From Alphaproteobacteria bacterium (GTDB taxonomy: Bacteria; Pseudomonadota; Alphaproteobacteria; Acetobacterales; Acetobacteraceae), in contig JADZEB010000016.1 of the NCBI GenBank assembly GCA_020850755.1, positions 62,001-126,000 on the forward strand: 64,000 nucleotides of DNA, written 5' to 3'. Below are positions 25,728-35,496 of this stretch, in pieces; the first letter of the stretch is position 1; every line of letters begins with the position of its first letter. The translations under genes and the position numbers were made by a program. A model generated the notes under the pieces. The model saw nothing but the letters and a program-made list of their open reading frames with translations, was not told the DNA's origin and did no database searches.

Positions 25728-27035
25728 ATGCCGCCCGTGGCCGAGCCCCCCATGGCGGGCGGCGGGGCCGGAAGCGGGGCTGGCGCGCCTCCGGCCACGT
25801 CCCTGCTGGGCGCACCCGATGGCGCCGAGCGGGGCCGGCTCGCCACCAATGTTCTGCACTTCGCGCGCCTGCTGCGCCGCGCCGGCCTGCCGATAGGGCC
25901 GGGTCATGTGGTCGATGCAACGCGTGCGCTGGCGCTAGTCGATCTGGCCGATCGGGCGCAGGTCTATTGGGCGCTCGCCGCCGTGTTCCTGGCCCGCCGC
26001 GACCAGCACGAGCTGTTCGAGCATGCCTTCCGCCTGTTCTGGCGCGACCCGGAGGCGGTGAAATCGGCCGCCGCCTTCGGCCTGTTCGAGGACCAGAAGG
26101 AGATGCAGAAGCCGCCGCCGGGCGCCCGGCGCGTGGCCGAGGCGATGCAGCCCGAGGCGCAACGCCCGCGCCGGAAAGAGATGCCACCCGAGGAGGAACT
26201 GATCCGCGATGCGGCCATGTCCTTCTCCGAGCGCGAGCGGCTGGGGCGGATGGATTTCGAGACCATGTCGGCCGCGGATATCCGCCGCGCCAAGGCGCTG
26301 ATCCGGACGATGACGCTGCCGCTGCGCGACGTGCCGACGCGCCGCTTCCGCCGCGACCCCTCGGGGCCCCGCATAGACCTGCGCGGCACCATCCGCCAGT
26401 CGCTGCGCGATGGCGGCGATATCGTCGAGCTGGCCCGCAAGCGCCGGCGCACGCGCCCCCCGCCCCTGGTCGCGCTCTGCGACATCTCGGGCTCGATGAG
26501 CCGCTATTCGCAGGTGCTGCTGCACTTCCTGCATGCCGTGACCAACGATCGCGACCGGGTCCATGCCTTCCTGTTCGGCACGCGGCTTTCCAACGTCACG
26601 CGCCAGCTTCGCCACCGCGACCCCGAGGTCGCGCTCAGGCTGGTGGCCGATGCCGTGCCCGACTGGTCGGGCGGCACCCGCATCGGCGAGAGCATCGCCC
26701 GCTTCAACCATGCCTGGTCGCGCCGCGTGCTGGGCCAGGGCGCGGTCGTGCTGCTGATCACCGACGGGCTCGACCGCGACGGTGCGGCAGGGCTGGCCGA
26801 GGCGATGGAGCGGCTGCACAAATCCTGCCGCCGCCTGATTTGGCTCAATCCCCTGTTGCGTTATCGTGGGTTCGAACCAAAATCCCTGGGTATCCGCACC
26901 ATGCTGCCGCATGTCGATGATTTCCGCACGGTGCACAGCCTCGACAGCCTGGAGGATCTGGTCCGCCTGCTGTCGAGGCCGATGCCGCGCCGCCGCCCCG
27001 ACGGCGCCCACCCCCTGCCCGGGAGGGCCGCATGA
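25728..27035 (+). CDS. coxE: CoxE-like von Willebrand factor A protein
   Basis: 435 aa. N-terminal CoxE region (NVLHFARLLRRAGLPIGPGHVVDATRAL) and a C-terminal VWA domain whose metal-ion site reads DISGSMSRYS near residue 251, with the later WSGGTRIGES Thr and LITDGLDRD Asp. VWA proteins partner with MoxR ATPases in metal-cofactor insertion; CoxE works with CoxD. Starts five bases after coxD and overlaps the next gene by ATGA. Confidence 0.93.
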   Translation: MPPVAEPPMAGGGAGSGAGAPPATSLLGAPDGAERGRLATNVLHFARLLRRAGLPIGPGHVVDATRALALVDLADRAQVYWALAAVFLARRDQHELFEHAFRLFWRDPEAVKSAAAFGLFEDQKEMQKPPPGARRVAEAMQPEAQRPRRKEMPPEEELIRDAAMSFSERERLGRMDFETMSAADIRRAKALIRTMTLPLRDVPTRRFRRDPSGPRIDLRGTIRQSLRDGGDIVELARKRRRTRPPPLVALCDISGSMSRYSQVLLHFLHAVTNDRDRVHAFLFGTRLSNVTRQLRHRDPEVALRLVADAVPDWSGGTRIGESIARFNHAWSRRVLGQGAVVLLITDGLDRDGAAGLAEAMERLHKSCRRLIWLNPLLRYRGFEPKSLGIRTMLPHVDDFRTVHSLDSLEDLVRLLSRPMPRRRPDGAHPLPGRAA

Positions 27036-27414
27036 CCACGCCCAACACCGACAAGACCTCTGCTGCAAGCGGGCCAGCCAAGCCCTACTCGCCGCTCGCC
27101 GCGGAGCGCGAGGATGTGCTGGCCGAGGCGGCACGCTGGCTCGCCGCGGGCGAGCGCGTGGCGATCGCCACCGTGGTGCAGACCTGGGGCTCCTCCCCCC
27201 GTCCCGAGGGCAGCCAGATGGCGATCACGGCCTCCGGGCGCATCTCGGGCTCGGTCTCGGGCGGCTGCATCGAGGGCGCGGTGGCCGAGGAAGCCATGGC
27301 CGTGATGACCGAGGGCAAGCCGCGCCTGCTCTCCTTCGGTGTCACGCACGAACGCGCCTGGGAGGTGGGTCTCGCCTGCGGTGGCAAGGTGCAGGTGTTC
27401 GTCGAGGCGCTGAC

Positions 27415-27418
<4 letters not shown>
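27032..27418 (+). CDS. XdhC/CoxF family protein, N-terminal domain only
   Basis: 128 aa. Matches the XdhC_CoxI N-terminal domain: GERVAIATVVQTWGSSPRPEGSQMAITASGRISGSVSGGCIEGAVAEEA. The conserved Cys in SGGCIEG is present. XdhC-type proteins bind molybdenum cofactor, help sulfurate it and hand it to the apoenzyme. The Rossmann half that normally follows in one chain is encoded by the next gene. ATGA overlaps on both sides. Confidence 0.9.
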
Positions 27419-28164
<746 letters not shown>

Positions 28165-28186
28165 CCGAAGCAGAGGAACGCCCGCG

Positions 28187-29851
28187 ATGATCTTCGCCAC
28201 CATGCCGTGCGACCAGGCCGTGGGCGCTGTCCTGGTGCACTCGATCCGCGCCGGCGATCGCATGCTGAAGAAGGGGCGCGTGCTGACGCGCGAGGATACG
28301 CTGGCGCTGATCGCCGCTGGCGTCCAGCAGGTCGTCGCCGCGCGCATGGAGGCAGGCGATATCGGCGAGAACGAGTGCGCCGACCGGCTGTCCAATGCCT
28401 GTCTCGGCCTGCACATGGAACGCTCGGTTGCGGCCACCGGGCGCGTGAACCTGTTTGCCGGCACCCATGGCGTGCTGGTCCTGGACAAGGCGCGCATCGA
28501 TGCGCTGAACGGCGTTGACGAAGCGATCACGCTCGCCACCCTGCCCGCCTTCAGCGTGGTGCAGCCGAAGGAGATGGTGGCGACCATCAAGATCATCCCC
28601 TACGCCGTGGACAACCGGCTGCTGGCGGTGGCCGAGGCGATGGCGCGGCAGGGCGGGCCGCCGCTCTCGGTGCAGCCGATCAAGCCCAAGAAGGTCGGGC
28701 TGGTGCTGAGCCAGCTGCCCGGCGTGAAGGACAGCGTGATCGAGGGCACGATCGCGGCCACGCGCGAGCGCGTCGAGGCACTCGGCGGCGGCCTGGTCGC
28801 GACCGAGCGCTGCGCGCACGAGGAAAGCGAGATTGCCGCGCGCATCGCCCGGCTGCGCGCGGCCGGTGCCGAGATCGTGCTGGTGTCCGGGGCGTCCGCG
28901 GTGGCCGACCGGCGCGACGTGGCACCTGCCGCGATCGTGCGCGCCGGCGGCGTGATCGAGCATTTCGGCATGCCGGTCGATCCCGGTAACCTGCTCCTGC
29001 TCGGCCGCATCGACGCCACGCCCGCGCTCGTGCTGCCGGGCTGCGCGCGCTCGCCCAAGCTCAACGGATTCGACTGGGTGCTTACGCGCCTGTTCGCCGA
29101 TATTCCCGTTGCCTCCCGCGACATCATGGACATGGGCGTTGGCGGGCTTCTGAAGGAGATCGATGTGCGCCCTCTTCCCCGCGCCAAGGCGCCCGAGCAC
29201 AAGGGCAGCGGCCCTGCGCCCAAGCGCGGCCCGCGCATCGCCGCCCTGGTCCTGGCCGCCGGCCGCTCGCGGCGCATGGCTCCGCTCAACAAGCTCCTGG
29301 TCGCCGATGCCTCCGGCCGGCCGATGATCACGCGCGTGGTGGACAATGTGCTCGCCTCGCGCGCGCGACCGGTGATCGTCGTCACCGGCCACGAGGCGCC
29401 GCGCGTGCGCGACGTCTTGCATGGCCGCGACGTGATGTTCGTGCACGCGGAACGCTATGCCGACGGGCTTTCGGCCAGCCTGCGCGCCGGGGTGGAGGCG
29501 CTGCCGCCCGATGTCGACGGCGTCATCGTCTGCCTGGGCGACATGCCGCTCGTTTCCGGGGAGATGCTCGACAGGCTGATGTCGGCCTTCGACCCCGAGG
29601 AGGGGCGCGGCATCATCATGCCCACCTTCCGCGGCAAGCAGGGCAACCCGATGCTGTGGGGCCGCGCCTATTTCGACGAGATGCGCAAGGTCTCGGGCGA
29701 TGTCGGCGCGCGCCACCTGGTCGGGCTGCACACGGAAGTGGTGCACGAGGTCGAGATGTCGGACGATGCCGTGCTGCGTGACTTCGATACCACTGAAGCG
29801 CTCACCGACCTGCCGAACGGGCTGGTGCGGGGCCGCCCGATCGGCAAGTAG
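28187..29851 (+). CDS. molybdopterin-binding / MobA-like nucleotidyltransferase fusion
   Basis: 554 aa, two domains. Residues about 1-340 are a MoeA/MogA-like molybdopterin-binding region (VLVHSIRAGDRMLKKGRVL, VGLVLSQLPGVKDSVIEGT, LVSGASAVADRRDVAP). Residues about 350-554 are a MobA/MocA-like nucleotidyltransferase: LVLAAGRSRRMAPLNKLL, GDMPLVSG. The fusion would couple molybdate insertion with GMP or CMP addition to make the cytosine dinucleotide cofactor of this enzyme family (inference). It ends the cluster. Confidence 0.88.
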   Translation: MIFATMPCDQAVGAVLVHSIRAGDRMLKKGRVLTREDTLALIAAGVQQVVAARMEAGDIGENECADRLSNACLGLHMERSVAATGRVNLFAGTHGVLVLDKARIDALNGVDEAITLATLPAFSVVQPKEMVATIKIIPYAVDNRLLAVAEAMARQGGPPLSVQPIKPKKVGLVLSQLPGVKDSVIEGTIAATRERVEALGGGLVATERCAHEESEIAARIARLRAAGAEIVLVSGASAVADRRDVAPAAIVRAGGVIEHFGMPVDPGNLLLLGRIDATPALVLPGCARSPKLNGFDWVLTRLFADIPVASRDIMDMGVGGLLKEIDVRPLPRAKAPEHKGSGPAPKRGPRIAALVLAAGRSRRMAPLNKLLVADASGRPMITRVVDNVLASRARPVIVVTGHEAPRVRDVLHGRDVMFVHAERYADGLSASLRAGVEALPPDVDGVIVCLGDMPLVSGEMLDRLMSAFDPEEGRGIIMPTFRGKQGNPMLWGRAYFDEMRKVSGDVGARHLVGLHTEVVHEVEMSDDAVLRDFDTTEALTDLPNGLVRGRPIGK

Positions 29852-29865
29852 CGCCACGCGCAAGT

Positions 29866-29893
29866 GCCGGGCGCCGCGACAATGGCGCCCGGC
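29866..29893. terminator. hairpin between convergent genes
   Basis: GCCGGGCGCC and GGCGCCCGGC form a perfect 10-bp stem around an 8-base loop, 15 bases after the end of the Mo-cofactor fusion gene and 24 before the end of the oppositely oriented amidase gene. No T-run follows on either strand, so it is a structure-only candidate for bidirectional termination. Confidence 0.45.
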
Positions 29894-29916
29894 CGCGTCT
29901 CCCCTGCCTCCCGCCC

Positions 29917-31209
29917 TCAGCCGACCGCCTGGCGCACCCATTCGGCCCAGGCGAGCACGGCCTTGTCCTCGTTCATCCGGCCGACGATCTGGATGCCGAG
30001 CGGCAGGCCCTGCGGCCCTGTGCCGGCGGGCACCGTGATGCAGGGCACGTGCAGCACGGTCCAGATCGTGTTGAAGATCGGATCGCCCGTCGCCTCGATC
30101 CCCTTCGGCGCCTCGCCCATCGCGCTCGGCGTGAGCAGCACATCGACATCGCCGATCGCCGCAGCGAAGGCATCGCGGCAGGATTTCTGCACCTGGAGCG
30201 CCCAGTCGTAGCGCTCCAGCGGCTGCCTGGTGACGTTGCCGGTGCGGGTGCGCAGGGTTTCCGACAGCATGTGCGGCGCCGTCTCGAACTCGTGGCGCAG
30301 CGCGGCGAAGCCCTCGCGGCCGGAGAGGTGCGTCTGCGCCTCGACGATATCGCCGAATGCCGGCGAGAGCGTCACCTCGCCGAGTTTGGCCCCGGCCTTG
30401 GCCAGCGCGGCAGCGGCACGTTCCATCAGCGCCACCGTCTCGGGCTGCGCCTTGTCCCATACCGGCGAGCGGCAGATGCCGATCTTCGGCGCGCGCGCGG
30501 GCTTGGCCGAAGGATCGCCATAGTCGCGGCCGGTGAGCGCACCCATGAACAGCGCGCAGTCGGCAACCGAGCGCGTCATGACGCCGATCGTGTCCAGGCT
30601 TTCCGAGATCACGCGCATGCCGCCGCGATGGATCGCGCCGAAGGTGGGCTTGAAGCCGACCACGCCGCAGAAGGCCGCCGGGCGCACGATCGAGCCGGCG
30701 GTCTGGGTGCCGAAGGCGAGCGGGAAGAAATTGGCGCCCAGGCCCGCAGCCGATCCTTGCGAGGAGCCGCCAGGCGTGTGGGCGAGATTGCGCGGGTTGC
30801 GCGTCGGCCCGGGAAAGCGGGTCGCGAACTCCGTCGTGACGGTCTTGCCGATGATGATGCCGCCGGCCGCGCGCGTGGCGGCAACGCAGGCCGCATCGGT
30901 GCGCGGGCGATGGCCCTTGTAGAGCGGCGAGTTGTATTCGGTCGGCAGGTCGGCAGTGTCGATCACGTCCTTGACACCGACCGGAATGCCGGCGAGGGAC
31001 TTGCCCGGCTTGCCGCCAAGCTTCCCGGCATCCACCGCACGCGCGGTGCGCAAGGCCAGGTCGGGGTCTATATTGGCAAACGCGCGCACCTCGCCGTCAC
31101 GGGCCGCGATCTGGGCCAGGCAATCCTCCATCAGCTTCGTCGCGGTGAGCTTGCCCGCGGCGATGTCGCGCGCGGCCTCGGTTGCGGTCAGGCGGCTGGC
31201 ATCGGTCAT
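29917..31209 (-). CDS. amidase (amidase signature family)
   Basis: 430 aa. The Ser-cisSer-Lys triad of the family is complete: Lys80 in GIPVGVKD, Ser149 in TPGGSSQGSAAGL, and nucleophile Ser173 in GTQTAGSIVRPA. The C-terminal VPCITVPAGTGPQGLPLGIQIVG is standard. No signal peptide. These enzymes hydrolyse diverse amides; the substrate is unknown. The ATG at 31209 begins the family's usual N-terminus (LTATEAARDIAAGKLTATKLMEDCL). It lies downstream of an Ldh-type dehydrogenase on the same strand. Confidence 0.92.
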   Translation of the reverse strand: MTDASRLTATEAARDIAAGKLTATKLMEDCLAQIAARDGEVRAFANIDPDLALRTARAVDAGKLGGKPGKSLAGIPVGVKDVIDTADLPTEYNSPLYKGHRPRTDAACVAATRAAGGIIIGKTVTTEFATRFPGPTRNPRNLAHTPGGSSQGSAAGLGANFFPLAFGTQTAGSIVRPAAFCGVVGFKPTFGAIHRGGMRVISESLDTIGVMTRSVADCALFMGALTGRDYGDPSAKPARAPKIGICRSPVWDKAQPETVALMERAAAALAKAGAKLGEVTLSPAFGDIVEAQTHLSGREGFAALRHEFETAPHMLSETLRTRTGNVTRQPLERYDWALQVQKSCRDAFAAAIGDVDVLLTPSAMGEAPKGIEATGDPIFNTIWTVLHVPCITVPAGTGPQGLPLGIQIVGRMNEDKAVLAWAEWVRQAVG

Positions 31210-31232
31210 TGTATTCGGTCCTCTCTCTCTTA

Positions 31233-31263
31233 CTGGTCCCGTGATGGACTGGTCTGGTCCCGT
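31233..31263. repeat. direct repeat CTGGTCCCGT upstream of the amidase gene
   Basis: CTGGTCCCGT occurs at 31233-31242 and again at 31254-31263, a 21-base offset (about two helical turns), with an extra CTGGTC at 31249-31254. The repeats fill most of the 53-base gap between the two minus-strand genes, so an operator for the amidase is possible. Confidence 0.35.
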
Positions 31264-32342
31264 CAGCCAAGCGGTGCGGCCCTGCCGGCAGGCATGGTGA
31301 TCCGGCCGGCCTCGGCCTCGGCGGCGAGTGCGGCCAGCGGCTCGGGACGGAGCGGGATGCCGGTGCGCCGGCGCTCGGCCTCCTTGCGTGTCTCGGGCTC
31401 GCCGGGCATCAGGATCTCGGCGCAATCAGGCGTGCGGCGCAGCGCCTTCATGCGGCGAACGAAGACATCCATGCGCATGCGGAACTCGGCCATCGGCATG
31501 AACAGGTCCGGGCGCATGCACATGAAGAAATGGCCGGTGTTCTGCGGTGCGTCCCAGTCGTTGTAGGCGCTGCGGATCAGCCCGGCGAAAGCCGCGCCCG
31601 TCATCACGCCGCCAAGCAGGTCCATCAGGACGGCAAGGCCCGAGCCCTTGTAACCCGCAAGCGGCAGCACCACGCCGCGCATCGCCTCCTTGCCGTCGGT
31701 GGTGGGCAGGCCATCGGGACCAAGCGCCCAGCCCGCCGGGATCGCCTCGCCACGCTGCGCGGCGAGCCGGATCTTGCCGCGTGCCACGACCGAGGTCGCC
31801 ATGTCGAGCAGGTATGGCATGCCGCTCTCGCCGCCCGGCACGCCGGCCGCGAACGGGTTGGTGCCCAGGAAGGGGTCGATCGAGCCCCAGGCCGGCATCC
31901 CGCGTGAGGCGTTGGTGAAGACGAAGGAAACCAGATCGGCCTCCAGCGCCTGCAACACATAGTAGGCGGCCATGCCGAAATGGGTTGAGCGGCGGATGCC
32001 GACAACGCCGATGCCCGTCTGCTTCGCCATGGCGATGCACTCAGCCATGCCGCGCGTCGAGACGACCGGGCCGAGCCCGTCATCGCCGTCGACCAGGGCC
32101 GAGACCGGCGTCAGGCGCCGCACCTGGATGTCGGGGCGCGCTTTGCACAGGCCCGAGCGCAGCCGCTTGAGATAGATCGGGATGCGGGCGACACCGTGGC
32201 TGTCCACGCCGCGCAGATTGGCGCTGACCAGGCAATCGCTCTTGATCGCGGCGTCTCCTGGCGGCACGCCCTCGGCCTCGAACAGCGCGCGCCCAAGGCC
32301 GTCAAGATCCTCCGCCTTGAACCAGAGTGTCCCGTCGCTCAA
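31263..32342 (-). CDS. Ldh family (malate/L-lactate/sulfolactate-type) NAD(P) oxidoreductase
   Basis: 359 aa. Typical of the Ldh2 family: CLVSANLRGVDSHGVARIPIYLKRLRSG (catalytic His in DSHG near 48), GIGVVGIRRSTHFGMAAYYV, FVFTNASRGMPAWG, GTNPFAAGVPG and LPLAGYKGSGLAVLMDLLGGV. Members reduce 2-keto acids to 2-hydroxy acids, including malate, ureidoglycolate, sulfolactate and 2,3-diketogulonate, so the substrate is open. It reads toward the amidase gene. Confidence 0.9.
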   Translation of the reverse strand: MSDGTLWFKAEDLDGLGRALFEAEGVPPGDAAIKSDCLVSANLRGVDSHGVARIPIYLKRLRSGLCKARPDIQVRRLTPVSALVDGDDGLGPVVSTRGMAECIAMAKQTGIGVVGIRRSTHFGMAAYYVLQALEADLVSFVFTNASRGMPAWGSIDPFLGTNPFAAGVPGGESGMPYLLDMATSVVARGKIRLAAQRGEAIPAGWALGPDGLPTTDGKEAMRGVVLPLAGYKGSGLAVLMDLLGGVMTGAAFAGLIRSAYNDWDAPQNTGHFFMCMRPDLFMPMAEFRMRMDVFVRRMKALRRTPDCAEILMPGEPETRKEAERRRTGIPLRPEPLAALAAEAEAGRITMPAGRAAPLG

Positions 32343-32456
32343 GCCCGCCTCCCTCGCGCCCGCCGCCTGGGAACATCCGGGCGGGCCGCAATGCGCGCGA
32401 GCCTAGCGGCATGGCCCGGCGCTGCCTAGCCGCACCGATTCCTCTGGCGCACGCCC

Positions 32457-32975
32457 GTGGCGCCGTTCATGGTGCGCGTCATGGATGCCGCGATTTCAGT
32501 GTGCGCCGATACCGAGGGCGCAATCACCTACCATGTCGACCGGGCGCCCGAGCGGCTGCCGGTCGTGACGCGTCGCGACCTCCTGGCAGCCTGGACGGCG
32601 GCACACGACGCGGCCGATGCCGCGCGCTGGGGCGCGCCGCGCGCCGTGCGCTTCCGCCGCAAGGACGGGCAGGAGACGGTGATCGCCATCTCGGATGCCG
32701 ATGCGCGCTGCTGGGCCGGCGCGGTGGACGCGACCATGGGGCTCGATCACCTCTACGGCATGGCGCTCTGCTTCCGCCTGCTGGCGCTGATCGAATTGAT
32801 GGCACGCGCCCGCTGGCTGCGCGGCTACTACGATTTCGGCCGCGCAGGTGGCGTGGAACTGCACCCGGCGCTGGTCGCGGCGGCGGCACGCCAGCCGCTC
32901 GGCACCGATGGCCGCTTCGACGAGCGGGCACTCAAGGCCGCGCTCGGCCAGCGGCTGGCAGGGGCGCGCGCATGA
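32457..32975 (+). CDS. hypothetical protein
   Basis: 172 aa if the GTG at 32457 is used; ATG codons at 32469 and 32481 are alternatives, and none has a clear ribosome-binding site. Not recognised. It is a soluble alpha/beta-looking protein with VCADTEGAITYHVDRAPERLPVVTRRDLLAAWTAAHD, a basic strand VRFRRKDGQETVIAISDADARCWAGAV, and a hydrophobic helix YGMALCFRLLALIELMARARWLRGYYDF. Codon use matches neighbours. Its stop overlaps the ATG of a lipoprotein gene, so the two are likely co-expressed. Confidence 0.6.
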   Translation: MAPFMVRVMDAAISVCADTEGAITYHVDRAPERLPVVTRRDLLAAWTAAHDAADAARWGAPRAVRFRRKDGQETVIAISDADARCWAGAVDATMGLDHLYGMALCFRLLALIELMARARWLRGYYDFGRAGGVELHPALVAAAARQPLGTDGRFDERALKAALGQRLAGARA

Positions 32976-33331
32976 ACGGGCGCAGCACGGCGCATGCGTT
33001 GGCGCTGGCCGCGGGGCTGCTCGGCGCCGGACTTCTCGGCGCCTGCGCCAGCCAACCCGCCGCGCCGGGATTTGCCGAGGCGCGTGCGCGCTGCCGCGCC
33101 GAGGCGGACCGGCTGGTCGGGCGCGAGCGCGTGGCCGAGTTCGACCGCGTCGATGCCGAGGACCCGCTGCGCCGCCAGCTTGCCGGCCCGGTGGCGGCGG
33201 CGCGGCGCGACGCGATCGCGCGGCGCGAGCGCATCACCGAGCGCTGCCTGCAAAGCCTGGGCTACGGGCGGGACGGGCAGCGCATCCTGCCGGCACCTGC
33301 CTCCCCCGTCCCGCCCGGGGCGATGCGCTAG
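32972..33331 (+). CDS. putative lipoprotein
   Basis: 119 aa. A signal peptide with lipobox LLGAC (Cys at about residue 25) predicts a lipid-anchored periplasmic protein. The mature part is Arg/Ala-rich and helical (FAEARARCRAEADRLVGRERVAEFDRVDAEDP) with further Cys at about residues 42 and 93. Not assigned to a family. The ATG at 32972 overlaps the previous stop (ATGA); the TAG stop overlaps, on the other strand, the stop of the RraA-like gene (shared CTAG). Confidence 0.65.
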   Translation: MNGRSTAHALALAAGLLGAGLLGACASQPAAPGFAEARARCRAEADRLVGRERVAEFDRVDAEDPLRRQLAGPVAAARRDAIARRERITERCLQSLGYGRDGQRILPAPASPVPPGAMR

Positions 33332-34026
33332 CCCTTCCAGGTCTTGTATTCGGCCAGCGTCGCCTCGTTCGGCGGGTAGACGCCAACGATGGATGCCCCG
33401 CCGCGCACCTTCTGTTGCAGGAACCGCTCCAGCCGCTCCTGCTCCGCCCCGTCGCGCGCGACCTCGGCCACGAGCTTGCGCGGGATGACGACAACGCCAT
33501 CGCCATCGCCCACCAGCACGTCGCCTGGCATGACGGCAACCCCGCCGCAGGCCACCGGCTCGTCGAGGCCGACGGCGAAATGCGCCCCGATCGAGGCCGG
33601 CGCGGCAGGGCCCGCGCACTGCACCGGCAGGCCGAGCGCGCGCACCTCCTCGGCGTCGCGCACCCCGCCATCGGTGACGAGGCCGGCAACGCCGCGCACC
33701 TGCAGGCGCGCGAACAGGATGTCGCCGCCCACGGCCGCCTCGGTCACGCCGCGCGCATCGATCACCAGCACCTTGCCCGCCGGGCAATGCTCGATCGCCT
33801 TGCGCGCGGGATTGTCCGGGCTGCGCAGCGTCTCGTAGGTGCCAAGGTCCTCGCGCGCCGGGATCATGCGCACCGTATAGGCCTCGCCGGCGAAGCGCGG
33901 CTGGCTGGCCGACAGCGGGCGCACGCCCTTCATGAAGACCTTGTTCAGCCCGCGCTTGGATAGCTGGCTGGTCAGGGTTGCCGTGCTGACGCCGGTCAGG
34001 GTCTTGATCGCTTCGGCCAGGTCCAT
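33328..34026 (-). CDS. RraA-like / 4-hydroxy-4-methyl-2-oxoglutarate aldolase family protein
   Basis: 232 aa. The RraA/HMG-aldolase fold is seen in GEAYTVRMIPAREDLGTYE, VLVIDARGVTEAAVGGDILFARLQVRGVAGLVTDGGVRD, and GVAVMPGDVLVGDGDGVVVIPR. G-x20-R-D-type aldolases carry the RD pair (GGVRDAEEV) for metal and pyruvate binding, so a class II aldolase or oxaloacetate decarboxylase is more likely than RNase E inhibition. ATG 34026 is preferred to 34062 on family length. Confidence 0.85.
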   Translation of the reverse strand: MDLAEAIKTLTGVSTATLTSQLSKRGLNKVFMKGVRPLSASQPRFAGEAYTVRMIPAREDLGTYETLRSPDNPARKAIEHCPAGKVLVIDARGVTEAAVGGDILFARLQVRGVAGLVTDGGVRDAEEVRALGLPVQCAGPAAPASIGAHFAVGLDEPVACGGVAVMPGDVLVGDGDGVVVIPRKLVAEVARDGAEQERLERFLQQKVRGGASIVGVYPPNEATLAEYKTWKG

Positions 34027-34086
34027 CGCTCGTCTCCTCGGGGTCGGAGTGTCCCGCCGCATGCTGCGCCCGTCGCGGCCCGGGCG

Positions 34087-34266
34087 CTAGAGGCCGCCGG
34101 TCACCGCGGCATAGAGAATGACCACAACAGCGATGATCGCTGCCCATATGAGCATCGATTGCAGCGCGCCCGGCTCGTCCTGCCGACGGCCTCGCGTGAC
34201 CACTGGCCAAAGGAGCGCCAGCGCCATCGCCGCGCCGAGAAAGGCGAACAGCTTGCCATGGTCCAT
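34087..34266 (-). CDS. small two-helix membrane protein, unknown
   Basis: 59 aa with two hydrophobic segments (about residues 5-18 and 38-57) joined by a basic/acidic loop (RGRRQDEPG). No family recognised. The frame is open to 34308, but ATG 34266 begins a sensible membrane protein. It lies alone between the RraA-like and aldo/keto reductase genes on the same strand. Confidence 0.5.
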   Translation of the reverse strand: MDHGKLFAFLGAAMALALLWPVVTRGRRQDEPGALQSMLIWAAIIAVVVILYAAVTGGL

Positions 34267-34314
34267 CTCAGCGCCTCCGTTGCGGTTTGCCGCGCCGCCG
34301 GTCTGCACGCTTCC

Positions 34315-35337
34315 TCACCCCCGCTCGGCATCCGTGTCCGGCCGGCGCCCGGCGACGGGGTGCTTGGGGTCGGTGAATCCCGGCACCGCCGGATGGCCGG
34401 GCGGCACCAGCGCATCGAGGAACGCCTCGTCCTCGGCGCCGAAGGGCTTGCCCACGGCGGCGCGATAGGCCTCCCACTGTTCGAGGGTGCGCGGGCCGCA
34501 CACCACGGCGCTGACGAGGCGGTTGTTCAGCACCCAGTTGACCGCCCACTGCCCCGACGCCATGCCGCGCGATTGCGCATGCGCGGCGATGCGCTGGGCG
34601 AGTGCCAGCGCCTGCGGCTGATACTCCACCTCCATGAAGCGGGCATCGCGGCGGGCGGCGCGGCTCTGCTCGGGCGGGGCGGCATCCGGGCGATACTTCC
34701 CTGTCAGCACGCCGCGCGCGAGCGGGCTGTAGGGCACGATGCCGATGCCGAAATGGGCGCAGGCCGGCAGATAGTCCACCTCGGCCACGCGCAGGAGCGC
34801 ATGGTAGTAGGGCTGCGCCACCACGGGGCGCGGCACGCCCATCTGGTCGCACAGGCGCACGATCTCGGCGATCCTCCAGCCGAAATAGTTGGAGAAGCCG
34901 AAATAGCGCGCCTTGCCGCTGCGGATCACATCGCCGATCGCGCCGATGGTCTCGGCAAGCGGCGTCTCGTGATCGTCGCGGTGCAGGTAATAGATGTCGA
35001 CATAGTCGGTCTTGAGCCGCGCGAGGCTGGCTTCGATCGCCTGCATGATCCACTTGCGCGACAGGCCCTGATGGCGGGGCGGCGCCTCGCGCCTGCTGCC
35101 GACCTTGGTCGCCAGCACCCAGGCATGGCGGTCGCGGCGGATGAGCTCGCCCAGTATCGTCTCGGACTGGCCGGCGGCGTAGCCATCGGCGGTGTCGCAG
35201 AAATTCACGCCCGCATCGCGCGCGCTGCCGACGATGCGCGCCGCCTCGGCCATGTCGGTGGTGTCGCCGAAGGTCATGCTGCCAAGGCACAGCACCGAGA
35301 CGGATAGGCCGCTACCCCCCAGTTTGCGATAACGCAT
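34315..35337 (-). CDS. aldo/keto reductase
   Basis: 340 aa NADPH-dependent oxidoreductase of TIM-barrel fold. The catalytic tetrad is visible: Asp and Tyr in FCDTADGYAAGQSE, Lys in LATKVGSR, and His in DIYYLHRDD. The cofactor loop GPRTLEQWEAYRAAVGKPF is near the C-terminus. The N-terminal MRYRKLGGSGLSVSVLCLGSMTFG is classic, fixing the start at 35337. Substrate unknown. Confidence 0.93.
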   Translation of the reverse strand: MRYRKLGGSGLSVSVLCLGSMTFGDTTDMAEAARIVGSARDAGVNFCDTADGYAAGQSETILGELIRRDRHAWVLATKVGSRREAPPRHQGLSRKWIMQAIEASLARLKTDYVDIYYLHRDDHETPLAETIGAIGDVIRSGKARYFGFSNYFGWRIAEIVRLCDQMGVPRPVVAQPYYHALLRVAEVDYLPACAHFGIGIVPYSPLARGVLTGKYRPDAAPPEQSRAARRDARFMEVEYQPQALALAQRIAAHAQSRGMASGQWAVNWVLNNRLVSAVVCGPRTLEQWEAYRAAVGKPFGAEDEAFLDALVPPGHPAVPGFTDPKHPVAGRRPDTDAERG

Positions 35338-35496
35338 CGCGCCCGATCCCTTACGCTTGCATCCAGCCTCCCCGGCGAGGCCGCTCATCGCGGCAACTGT
35401 CGCAGGCGCGCCCGCCCGCTGCAAGCGCTTGCCCCCGCTGCCTGCCGGGGAGAGGATGCGCGCCCACGCTCGCGACACAAGAATCCGGAGCCCGCC

